From Stratiolaelaps scimitus (taxonomy: Eukaryota > Arthropoda > Arachnida > Mesostigmata > Laelapidae), in NCBI GenBank assembly GCA_019614645.1, contig JABWDB010000049.1, forward strand, positions 372,001 to 436,000: 64,000 bases of DNA, given 5' to 3'. Within the stretch, counting starts at the first letter, position 1; every line of letters starts with the position of its first letter. Positions 35,054 through 47,077 of this stretch are shown here, in pieces. Made by a program: the position numbers and the translations under genes. Under the pieces are notes generated by a model. That model ran no database searches, was not told the origin of the DNA, and saw only the letters and a list, made by a program, of their open reading frames with translations.

Positions 35054-38000
35054 GTGAAACAGCAGTAGCCAGTTATTATCGCAAGGTTGGCTATAAAAAA
35101 AAAACTAAGTCACGACATGATTTAACAGATGGCATTTACATGACACGATAGAGATAGCGCGAATCAGGACGATGGATTCATATACATGGCAACGGGAACC
35201 TAGTAACAACAAATGCCTGACGACAAGGAGAAGTCAATCCGACCTACCAGTGAAATTCGAGGTCGTATAATTGACGCAACAAATAGTGTACGTGATTGTG
35301 ATTGACTAATGCATGTATCCATCCACAAGCTACAATGAGCTTTATCACAATTAAAAATATAGACAAAAAATCTGTCGAGCACGCACTACGGAGCCTGGCG
35401 GAGTCACAAATATCGGGTATAATGAAGGAACAGATAATGAGTTTTTATTTTAGTTTTCACCCGTTCGTTGCCTCCTGCAGATAAACTTTTACAAAATCTC
35501 TATTCGCAGTTATTCTGAACGTCCGACTGTGACTCTAATCCCCCTCGATCGTTTCATTAAACAGAGCACAAAATAAACAAGAAAAAAATCAGTCACGCGC
35601 ATTCGACATGATCCGAAGGCAATTTGCTAGATACCGACTCCTACGGCACGTGACGCCGTCTCGGGTGTATACTTATTTCGTTGAGATACGCGCTTCGCAT
35701 ACATCATCTGTCTACATCGGATAGGTCCGTTATGTTGAATATCATTTTCGACTTCACGAGACAGCTGCTCCCGTCAATTTTGCTACTGTGCACAGTTTCA
35801 GTATGATTAATCCCTTCGAGAGTGGCATGTTTCCAAACAAGTTGTTCCGATTTCTTATTTTGGAAAGTCTCCGTTTTTTTTAGAATTCTTTTTAGAATTA
35901 ACAAAAAACAAACAAATTGTATTATATATCCTAGTGCTGATTTTGAATCGGGTCTATTTTGCTCAAAGTAATGAGCTACGTTAGTAATTATAATTATACT
36001 TAAGCATACACATAAGCATTCTCTCGCTAGCGTAACAAAGTTACAACGTTTTTTTGAAGAACTCTTGGATCTGCAAGAAATACGATTTTTGAATAATGAA
36101 CATTTATTCATCGTCAAAAAATATTGTTCGCATCTTTTTCTCGTCGCAATTTTGACGATGACAACGCAGTGTAATCCTGATGCATTATTCTGCTTTTTTT
36201 ACACCGGCAAGGAGAAGATAATAACTTCCGAAAGAGAGCCAGAAGATCGAGCTTTGGAAGGGAACAATTTCACATTCGCTTAGGCGACACTTGCGGGCGA
36301 CAGCGGAAGTGTCTCTCCCACGATTGGCAATGCATATATAGACACTTCAATCGCCTACAGCTTGGCATAGCGGTACTCTATATAGCGAAGGCATTTCAGG
36401 GTAGTTGAGTTCATGTCTGTCTCAAAGTATCGAAGGTGGACCCAGAGCTGGCGTAATAGTCTATTACTGTCAACTGAAACGACGAATTTACTGACTGCAG
36501 GGTAATACAATTAAAAAGGCTGAGAGAAAATAGAAGCCCCTTAATAAATGTGACTATAGCTGATATATTCTACGACTTGTTGTTTTTCAAATGTCTCAAG
36601 CGATACACTTTTGAAAGTGTGAACGAATATATCTCGTAATCACAAGAACTATGGTAACAATTATTAACTTTTACGTGCACTCATGTGGCCAGACAAATTG
36701 AAACAATTGCCTCTGAGCGTTATAAAATTAGACAACAATACAACTATGTAGATTCCGAATAATTCAATAATTGGCCAATTAACAATACATGGACATATAC
36801 AGCAACATATTAAACGCATTTCCAAATAGCGTGAAGTAAGGGATAAGACGTTCTCTAACACCGGGGAGTTTCCTGATTCTTGAAATATCAGCCATGGAGG
36901 CGGCGGCGGCGGATAATTTACGGCGGAGTTGCCTCAAGTGCCCGTTCATACATACAACCAAGAATCGAGCCGAAAGGACTCTAGGGATAGGTACTCCTGC
37001 AATATTGGCAAATGATCATCGTCAAAGAACCGCTAAATACTAGGCAGACGATGGATGAGGATAGGACCGATTTCGATTTTTTGGTGCCTTCGCGTATGCC
37101 TTGCAACCGGAGGAGACACGTAGGTGCACGGGTTCGATCCCCACCGTCGCACAGTTGCACTTTAGGGGTCCGTCGTATGAAGCAATACTAAAAGCAATTG
37201 TACCGTGGACGTCAAATGTTGGCTGAGAGTCAGCTCGAAAACTTTTTTTAGGACCGATTTCCTTGGGTAAAAATAGGTCAGTTCTATGAATTAGGCTATT
37301 TCGGAGTCTAAGTTTGATAACAGTTTGAGTATCTATCGACAATATCTACGACCTAAATCACACGAATGCAACCCTTTCAAAAGATCTGTTAGAGAAAAAG
37401 CGCAACAATCAGAACTCATTTTAATACTTTACCGTGAACGTTCTCTGTCTTGTTGATAGCCAAATTAGTTATAGACGCCTTCGATCAATGAAGATGTTTA
37501 TCCACCACTTTTTGACAACCTATTCATAAGATGATTTGATGTTCAAGCGCGACAACTGTCTTTTCATAACGTTATATATCGCCCGTTGAGGACAATAATT
37601 TGATACGCTTCATCAATGTGCTATGCCCGACATAGGGGTTGATATGGCAGACGTTTTCACTTGCGTGTAAATCTTTTCTAATGGCAGATCAGTATTAAAT
37701 CAATCCACTTGAAGTCGTACATTACTAAGCAGTTATTAAAGTCCATTTGCAATTATTACCTTCACTTCTACTCTATAGAATAATTGAATAGAAAATGCGC
37801 AAAATATTTATATATCCTTAAGATATCGTCTTAATTAATTAAAAACACAAACATTTTCGTTAACCATCATCATTAATAAAGCGACGCATATATTTAAGTG
37901 TAAGTTAAGTTGCCTCCATGCTCATCCACAGGGTACAGTGTTCATGTTAATGAATTACAAAATAAATAATTACACCTATTACTAATGCCTATTCGTTCAT

Positions 38001-38115
38001 TTGTCCGTAGGTTGTGTTCCCAATCTCTATTTGCACACGCAAATGTACATCGCGTCTTTGGGTGTGTGTGTGTGTGTCTGCGTACCAGGATCTGTGTTTC
38101 GGTCAATGGATGGTC
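35054..38115. other. Intergenic region between nanos B and CCT1
   Basis: The first part is probably the 3' UTR of nanos B, where translational control sites could lie, but no motif could be assigned. No further coding signal was found. A tRNA-like element lies at 37084-37151 and a GT run near 38060-38075. Confidence 0.4.
37084..37151 (+). repeat. tRNA-like element (SINE head or tRNA pseudogene)
   Basis: A tRNA-like body runs TATGCCTTGCAACCGGAGG and then, after a short spacer, GGGTTCGATCCCCACCG. The latter is a good Pol III B box with a T arm. The 5' acceptor strand does not pair with the 3' end and the D arm is unclear, so this is not a working tRNA. It differs from the other SINE family in this window. 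Confidence 0.5.
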
Positions 38116-38121
38116 TTTATT
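38116..38121 (-). terminator. Poly(A) signal of CCT1
   Basis: AATAAA reads on the minus strand about 100 bases after the CCT1 stop codon. Confidence 0.6.
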
Positions 38122-38222
38122 TTACCTGCTTTATATGAAGTATAATGCAAAATAATTATATTTTCTGCAGTCTGCTCCCCTGATGGGTTGCCACCCCGTA
38201 AATATATATAAGTATGTAAGTT

Positions 38223-41200
38223 TTAACGGCAATCGTCATCATCGGCCGCCGACCGTTTGTCGCTCGGGAACAGTTTGATGAGGTCGTCGATGCGAAGAAT
38301 TGTGATGGCGGCCTCAGTCGCGAATTTCAGCGACTTCACCTTGCTCATCGTTGGCTCGAGTACGCCTGCTGCGCGATTGTCTCGCACTACGCCTTCGATA
38401 AGGTCCAACCCGCTCCATTTGTGGGCGCCATGTTGCTCGGCGTTCGTCTGTGCCGAGTTGTGGTAGGCACGAAGCTTGGCAACGAGATCGGTTGAATCCC
38501 TGGCTGCGTTGATAGCTAAAGTCTTCGGGATGACAAGCAGCGATCGGGCAAACTCAGCCACGGCAAGCTGCTCCCGCGAGCTCAGCAGTGTGGCGTACCC
38601 TTCAAGGTAGATGGACAGCGCAGCCTCAACGGAGCCACCACCCGCAACGACTGTCTTCGATTCGAGGACACGCTTCACAGCGCACAGCGCATCGTGTACA
38701 GACCGCTCGACCTCGTCCACCATGAAATCATTGGCGCCGCGGACAATAATCGAGGCAGCAGAGTGAACTGAAACAAAGGGACAGGATAAGTCAAATGGGT
38801 TAATTAATATCTCGAATTTTATAAGTCGACCGCCATATTATCATAAGATGGAAAGCCATTCAGAACGCCGGCCGGAGCTAAATTTCAAATACTACATGTA
38901 AAAGGAGTCATGTGTACCAAACAACGAATATTACCCAAATTTATATTAATCAACACTACTAACAGATACATGATAAATACAAGGGAATAGATTATCTGAC
39001 TAGAATAGAGGTGAGAGAAACAGCAACAACGAATCATAGGCCACGACTCGCCTTCATACCCAAAATAAATTATCTCTATTCTAACGTGGTCACAAAAGCT
39101 GTAAAGAATGACTTACCCTTAGGCTTCTTGATAAGGATAAGTTGGTCGTCGCAAATTCTCTCCTGAGCAACGGTCTCCGCCTCGCCGAGCATCGCGGCCT
39201 CGAAGGTCTCTTCGCCTTCGAGATTTGACAAACTCGTCATCAGACTGGCTCCGGTTGCCTTCGCGATACGGCGTAGATCCTGTTTCTTGCACCGCCGCAC
39301 AGCCATAGCTCCTGCCTCGACAAAGTACTTGAGACAAAGGTCATCCACGCCCCCAGTCGTAAGAATGACATTGGCTCCGGCAGCGAGGATCTTAGCGATC
39401 CGCTCCTTGGTGATGTCCATCTCGCGTTGTCGAATTGCCTCAAGCTTCTCTGGTTCACTGACCAAGACCTGGATACCCATTGCCATCTTAGCCTTTTGAA
39501 GAGAGAAGTCTAAACAGGCAATTTTAGCGTTGTTCACAGTTTTCGGCATCGCCTGCGAGGCGATCGTACAGTTCAGGGCGTAGCCGTGAACGAGGACCGA
39601 CTCCCGTGTGGAGGCGCCATGAGCCTTCAGTACGTTCACGGCTTTGATTGGGTACCTGAAGCCGCCTTTACCGTCGCTAATCTTGACGGCCTGGGCGCCA
39701 TCGACAACCATCTTGGCAAAGAACTCGGAGTCGGGCCCGATGATTTTAGAAGACATCGCCGTTCTAGCCACATTGACGAGACACTCCGGACCCGCCTCTT
39801 CAATCGTCGTTGTGAGATTGTCCTGGATGTAGCGGCAGGCCTCCTTACACGCGAGTCGGTAACCGGCAATAATCGTAGTGGGGTGGATCTTCTGTTTGAC
39901 AAGCTCGTCAGCGTTTTTGAGGAGCTCAGCAGCGATGATAACTACAGACGTAGTTCCATCACCGACCTCCTGATCCTGCAGGTCGGCAAGCTCACAAAGG
40001 ACCTTGGCCGCGGGATGCTCCACCTCAAGTAGCTTGAGAATTGTGGCTCCATCGTTCGTAATAGTGACGTCCTAAAATTGAAACGTTTTAACGAACATTA
40101 CATTTAGAGAATCCGTTATTCCATGTAAACTCTTTGGGTGCAGGCAAATAGGTACCTGGAGAAACTTCATAGTACCGAATCTGAAGGTGGAGAGCAGTCA
40201 ACTTTAGGGGAACGGGACTGAGGGTTACTCGTGGGTTGAAAAGCCTTTAATTTTTTGTGTTCAGTAGAACTGTTGTGTAAAGTTATACACAGCGTAAATG
40301 GCACGTGATTGCCAAGCTCGTTACTTACCCCAATATCGTCCACCAGCATTTTGTCGAGACCTACAGGACCCAGGGAACTCTTCACAATATTGGCTATCGA
40401 CGCAGCGGCCATCACTAATAAGACGAAAAATTGGTTAGATTCCATTGGAAACGCCGGACAGTAATGAGTCTATAATTGTGAAAATCCAGTTGTGATTCCA
40501 GTACGACAGGAGTCTCCGCTTACTACCACAGGCAACCAAGGTGTTAACCTTAAAAACTACGTATATTGTACGTATCTACTTCGAATATTGTAAGATGATA
40601 GCGTAGTAGGATCTAAGTTGCAGGTTACAATATAAGCGTTTTCCGGACATCGACTGGAGGTGCAAATTGGAACACACTTTATCCTAACCCAATCCAAAAA
40701 AACAAAGACGCAGAGGAGAACTGCTGCAGACGGTAAGATAACTCCATGTGCTAAATTGCCTACCTTCAATTGATTTTGAAACTAAAGACAAATAACCCTA
40801 AATCCAATCGAGCATAGATTCTAGCCAATTATAGGCTCAGCCTCATGCGACATAAACAATAACGCCAAACCATTAAAATCAATCAGCTTTGCTGAATTCC
40901 CACAAATGGAACATTTGTAAACAAACAAATTGATATAATATTTTGTTCTGTACTGAAGTTGCACATGCAAATTGCGGTCGTTAGGGAGATTCGTGTAAAG
41001 GAGACGGCTCCCCGAGAAAAGCACATTATGTAAAACAATGATCATATGACCAACCAATCCACTGAGCATCGTCCGGGGCACACAGGCGTCAACCAACGGA
41101 CTATGACGCATTGCTGCCAGGGCTCGGAAAGTTTCATCATTTTCTCGATCAGAATTCCCCTTTGAACGATAACCCCACAGCATTGAAAAAATCTCCAAAA

Positions 41201-41671
41201 TCCATTCTCTGTGATTCCAACGTGATTCCTCGGCGCCTGAATCCAGCGAGAAGCGTTAGTTGGCGTCAGTCCGCGCCTGCTCAATCACGGCCGATAGATG
41301 CCCATATACGGATTTGCCTCCCCCACAACACACAAGACAGAAGCAAGCCTATCTTCTCACGTGCGCACCCACGAGCATGTATTCCCACCTTCTATCGGCA
41401 TGCTTGTGTAATCTTGCCATTAAGCCCTAGATGAGTTATAATCGGCAAATGTTTGCCCGCCTGGGACGCTTCGAGTCAGGGGCGCGGTATACCGGTCCAC
41501 GTGCAGCCACCCAATCGCCGTCCCACTGACAAATGCAGCAGCAGTAGCATCGTACCGGGTCGCTTTTAATGAGGCCCTTTTTTTTCGCTACTCACCATTT
41601 TGCGTCCTCACTGGTTCGCCCGTCGATCGGGTCCCGCTGACGGCTAAGGCGGCGGTAGCGTTTCCTGACAT
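38223..41671 (-). CDS. CCT1: T-complex protein 1 subunit alpha (CCT1)
   Basis: Alpha subunit of the cytosolic chaperonin TRiC/CCT, a double ring of eight different subunits that folds actin, tubulin and other proteins using ATP. Minus-strand exons 41596-41671, 40329-40414, 39117-40071 and 38223-38767 join in phases 1, 0 and 1 and give 553 residues, close to the usual 550-560. Family motifs: [11 protein letters not shown] at the start, [20 protein letters not shown] in exon 2, [11 protein letters not shown] (residues 56-66) and GDGTTSVV (from residue 91) in exon 3 for ATP binding. Exon 3 also has LTTGGVDD; exon 4 has [12 protein letters not shown] and [17 protein letters not shown]. The start at 41671 is chosen by homology; an upstream in-frame Met at 41779 would add 36 residues unlike the family. 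The gene looks intact, and identity to animal CCT1 is high throughout by eye. Confidence 0.97.
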
Positions 41672-42587
41672 TTTGTCGAGATCTTGAGAAACTTTTTCGA
41701 TTTGGTCGTTCTGCTCGCGGCGATTACCGAACGTAAATTTCACTTCACCACTCACACACAAAATCGATTGTATATACAACAGCAGACGTTTTTAGTGCTT
41801 CGAGATTGTGCTTTACGGTAGAATCTAATGGGGTGGGTTGGCGAACACCACCGGGTCGACGCGGGAGTTTTCAAATGTCGCAACCGGCCAGCCAGGCGCC
41901 CACAACAGGTGAGGATGGTATGTCGTTGTAGCTATGCTGTCTGCTGCTGGTTCGTTAGACCGCCTATATCGATCGCGCTGCTTATATATATAACACATCG
42001 TATTCATGTTCTTGTCTTGATCCATCCAGAAAGCAGCACTTGAGGGAGAACGAGGAGGAAGAGACGGTGCCACCCAGAGATTACGGTCGGGGTATCCCCA
42101 GCACCGTTGTTGCGTAGTGCCTGCTGTTGTTGACGATTCGCGAGCCTTCGACGGCATTTACGTGTGTGACGTTAGGAGATCGAGGTCGAACTGGTTGATT
42201 TGGGAGGCCACTGCTGTACGGCGAGACGGTGGTGCTTGGAAGACAAGCCATGCTGTTTGTCTGATCAGTGCAGTCCGTTGCGGTGCGCAGAGGATCGATG
42301 TGATCGGGACATCTGATGAGGTGAACATGACAACCATGTGCTGCTGGTGGGTGACTGCCCGACGGCTCGTGCCGTATGCGGCGCGAGTGGCCCGGCAACA
42401 GGAAGCTGCAGGGCTCGACAGGTGAAGAACGAACGGCTCCTTTGAGCGTTTAGTTTGCGAGTATCAATCAATCAATCAATCAACCAATCGATTTATTGTC
42501 GCACCACGTTGGTGTGTAAAACAAAGACAAAACAGTGACATATACCTGAATAGCTGTTCTATGAAATAATTCCTAATTATTGTATGT

Positions 42588-42947
42588 TTGAATAAATATA
42601 TATATATTCCCCGTTGCACTATGATGATACAGTTAACAACTGGCTGGCGACAGTGTAAAGTTCTTAATAGTCATAGACGAGAATTGCGTAATGTGATAGA
42701 TTGTAAGACACTTAGTAAGAACCCAGAAGAAATCAAATGTTACCAGTTGGTAGCTGACACAGAAGAATCTGACCAATATTACAGTGATTGTTCATCAAGA
42801 GGGAAAGGACATATATATTCTATAGATTGTATTGGTAATTCTAGAACTTTTGCTAAAGATTGGAAGAGAAGATGGATTGGAAGATTGGATTCTTTGTGGA
42901 ATCTTTGGACACATTTGTTTGAGTCTTTTAGTGAACGTCAAAGTTAA
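42588..42947 (+). other. AT-rich open frame of unknown origin
   Basis: An open frame of 119 codons with spaced cysteines and charged residues ends in NLWTHLFESFSERQS. In the next frame it continues with a hydrophobic stretch (CSMDLLLWVCKYISGY) to about 43029. Codon usage is A/T-rich, unlike CCT1 or sulfite oxidase. It could be a fragment of a retroelement or old viral envelope-type gene broken by a frameshift, or chance. I recognise no family and no splice partners. Confidence 0.25.
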
Positions 42948-43224
42948 GGTTCTAATTTATGGTTGGATGTGTTCGATGGATCTTTTGTTGTGGGTGTGTA
43001 AATATATTTCAGGTTATATATCTACATAAACTAAAATACATAAAACAAAAGACCCCTTAAAAGTAATCGTTACATGTAGTTTTTTCCTATTTTTAGATGG
43101 TTCAATTTTCTATTGCAACGGCCTCCTTATATGTGCACGTATATTTATTGCACAGGGTAATAAACGTACTAGTCAAAATCGTTCATGTAGGGTCGAGAGA
43201 TATATCAGCTGTACATACCACCTC

Positions 43225-43227
<3 letters not shown>

Positions 43228-43295
<68 letters not shown>
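43228..43295. repeat. (TA)n microsatellite, about 34 units
   Basis: The longest uninterrupted TA run in the window. Confidence 0.95.
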
Positions 43296-43300
<5 letters not shown>

Positions 43301-45553
43301 ATATATTGTTTTAGTTGAAAATGCAATAACATCTTCTGAATCAAGCCAAACGGAATGTCATTGATTGGTGCTGTATAGTTGAAATAAAGTTGGAACTGAC
43401 TATATATTGTCCATTGTGTTTGTTGGCTTGGCGCTTCGTCCGTTGGGGAATAATCGCAGTAGTTCCATTGTAGCGTGCGATTTACGATTTAGTCCTGCCG
43501 TCAACGGCGGCATAAACAGCAGCAAAAGATATTTCGACGTTTGTGATGTTTATTACCGGGAGTTTGAGGGAATGTAGTTTACTATAATAACAATTATTAT
43601 TTAGTGATGGTTATTATTTATGTTTTAAATAAAAGTTGCCCTATTATTTACGATTAATATTTGATACATCGTTTAATTCGAAGCCCACTTTTGGACTATC
43701 TGTAGTATTCACGACACGCGATGGAGACGAGGTAAAGGTTTATTGTTTTGTTAAAATAACTGCAATATGTACAAGGGTATTTATACTTGTGTGTCTATAC
43801 CGGTTTATTTCACTAGTTCACAGTCAGTCCTTATCGCTTCTTACTTTCATAGAATATATAAATGTATTCTACGCTATATAAAAAAATTAGCAATATTAAT
43901 AAAAACCTATAGAACTGTTTGGACGAATAATTTGAAATCCCGCCTCCCGCTTTTACGCCATTTATCCGTATCTGTCGTTTTGCTCAATACTCAGGCTCTT
44001 ATAAGGGCAGGCCCGTGGATAAATAAATATGGAGTTTCGTCGAATAAATATTTGAAAACTTTTCAGCTAGAAGTCGAGCTCGATTTTAGCAGCTTAACTG
44101 TACAACTTTTCGTACGGCGTACAGTGGTTTAGTAAGCGATGAGTGAGAAATTTCCGAGAGAGCATCCGATTTGAGTTTGTCGCTACTCGGGTGCGCATAT
44201 ATTCCCGGACGAGAAAAATGAACGATTAGGCCGTTACTAGCTCGTGACATTAGGCCTAAGCTTAGTTATTGGCCTAGCCGCGATGGGGGCTGTATTGAAG
44301 TTGCCGGACTTATAAGTGTCCCTAGTTCTATTCTCACGGTGGTTCTCGCTTGCATATTGAGCCCAAATCTATAGGCAATAATATAATTTCAAACATTAAG
44401 GCATAAGCCTTTAAAACAAGCACTGTTCTCAGACCTCAGTTGTAATGCTCCCACTTATGCCTGGCCGCCCGGAATTCTTATCAACGTTCGAATGTCATTG
44501 TCCTCGAGTCGTTATCCACACATCTCGTTGGCCTGCCTCGATCTGGGTCATCAGTGAGCGGCATATCGTTTTATCGCCAGCATCCGTTATTCTATAATGT
44601 ACTGTGGTGGTGCTATTCAAACTACGAAAACTCAATGGAAGCCCTAATTGTTCTAAAAATCAATTCAATTGCTTGTATCATAGTAGCTTACTTGAGTCTC
44701 ATTAGATACAATTGAACACCCTATGAACGTTTTTCACAAGTATACTTTTACTGCTTATGACGTTACTACTTATGCCGGAATTGTCTTATATCTTGGAAGC
44801 GCGGCTCACAGCTGGGAATTGTCTTCACCATTGTCAATTCGACAGACGTTAAAATATATCTTCGATGACGTCTAGGTAATTAAGGTTTTCTAGTGTTATA
44901 TTCAGTTTAGAGTCTGTCGCCTAATGTCTAACCAGAACGTTCGCCTGAGCTTGTTGAACTGTTTTTAGTTCTATGCCTCAAACGAGCGAATCTGAAAATA
45001 ACGTGATCCCCTTTTGATATAACACAGTAATACCTTCATGTCGAAAACTCTGAGGAACACTATCGAGTAGTTGAACCGTTATGTTTAGAACCAAGAAGGA
45101 TACGTTCAGTTACGATTTGTGCTTGTGTTTTCCCGATATTGTATGCGGGCCTACCATGGCGTAAATATTTCACAATCGCTCTTTCCAAGCTCGCTGCAGG
45201 CTGCAGATGTAATTGGTTTTCTGCCTGCCCGAATGTCTAGACTAGAGCTGCGAACAAAGGCCATCACTAAGAAACAAAAAAACACTATATTGGAAATATT
45301 ACAGTAGATAGACGATTTAGAGTATCTACGTTAGACTGACCATCGACTGCTACATGATAAGTCTATTGATATGTATATAGTCATCAGTTTGTACATGCCC
45401 GCGGAGAAAGTTGGTCAAGGTACGCTCGGAGACTCCAAATTTGTAGTTACACAGGTTGCACTTGCTACAAATGTGATGCGAATCTAAATGGGGGTGTATG
45501 GCAGAACCTTACATTAAAAATTCGTGACAGTGATTTTAATTTTGCAATTATAG

Positions 45554-47012
45554 ACGGATTGTGCCTGCCTTCATCCGAACCTATCATCACTCCGATCGCA
45601 GATGGAGTTACGAGGGTGGTCAGGAAAACCGAAGTAGCAAGCGCTCATGGGCGGTTGGTGCGGGCAGTCTCGCCCTGGGGGGCGCGCTCTACGCTCACTA
45701 TCGCCGGCGTCCATTATTTGGTAGGTGTTTCAAGATCGGTTTCTGGCGGGCGGATCTGAATAATAATAATTCACATTGACAATATGTGTCTTGGATATGA
45801 GTCGGCGGATGTGACTAGTGCACTTTATGACTATGCTATTCCTGTTATCTTCATACCTATGGAACAATAAGGTGGTCAGTTAATTAGAGTCGACGCTTCA
45901 TGTGTGCCATGGGATTGCCGATATGCGAGTTGCGATAACAAATTGCACCCGCTTGCAGCTGCCACGTATTCCAAGGGAGTTCCTGGGGAGCGGATCTTTG
46001 GTTATAAGGAATATAGCGCTGCCGAAGTGGCAAAACACAACACGAAGGAGAATCGTGTATGGGTGACCTTTCGAGATGGCGTATATGATATTACCGACTT
46101 CATTGATCAGCATCCCGGAGGAGACAATATTCTACTTGGAGCTGGAGGGGCCGTCGATCCCTTCTGGCATATATATGGTGTCCATAAGAAAAAGGAGGTA
46201 CGTATATCGAACTGTGTTGTTGTTTGTTGTTGCTCCTGTTGTTGTTGTGGTGGTGTCGTTGTTGCTATTTCTAGGCGTGCCTTGCATTTCGTGCCTTACG
46301 GTGGGAATATGTAATCGTAAGGTGTTTACGATTCCTAAAATAAGCTTGCTTTTCTGTGTTAGCAGCTTAGGCTATGCTGATCTATTTGTTATAATAGTAT
46401 TCTAGGATACTTTTTGGGACTTGGTGACCGATGAGTGTATCAGCAGTGCTCAGAAAATTCATTTTCGCCTTCTCTTAAGGCCAGGATATCTTGAATCTGT
46501 TTGGCAAAAGTGATTAGAGGCAGTATTGCGTATACCAATAGTAAAAACGTTGATGCTTGTTTTACAGATCCTCGATCTGCTGGAAGAATACCGCATAGGC
46601 AACTTAATGGAGACTGATAACTCGTTAAAAAACATGGACGATCCTTACGGCAACGATCCGCCCCGACACGCAGCACTAAAGCCTGCTTCAGTGAAGCCTT
46701 TCAATGCTGAACCGCCGCTTAAAATCCTGGCAGACAACTTTTATACTCCAACGTATGAGACAACTTTCAGCACCTTTGATATCTCTATATAATTTTTTTA
46801 ACGTGTTCATATGTAATTATTGGTTGCGAGCAACGTAAAGAGCCTTGCGGCTGTGTATCCAAACAAATCAGTGTGGGAATATCCGTATTTGTGAGATTTC
46901 TTGGTCGCCCTTTCTGAAGCGTTACTAGAGGTGATACCATCATTTAATTAGTATCTTACAATCAGAATAATATGGGAGGGGGCTTCTATAGGAAACGAAC
47001 GTCTCTGAATAG

Positions 47013-47077
<65 letters not shown>

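Larger units (their letters stand above)
41672..45553. other. Intergenic region between divergent CCT1 and sulfite oxidase
   Basis: The two genes are transcribed away from each other, so this stretch holds both promoters and probably the first exon of sulfite oxidase. The part at 41800-42420 is GC-rich, as expected for a CCT1 promoter. It is followed by (ATCA)n near 42461-42485, an AT-rich frame at 42588-42947 and a long (TA)n at 43228-43295. Confidence 0.45.

Noticed and set aside
37084..37151. Functional tRNA gene
   Set aside because: The acceptor stem does not pair and the D arm is unclear.
41669..41779. An upstream in-frame Met for CCT1 at 41779
   Set aside because: The extra 36 residues do not resemble CCT1, whose start matches the Met at 41669-41671.
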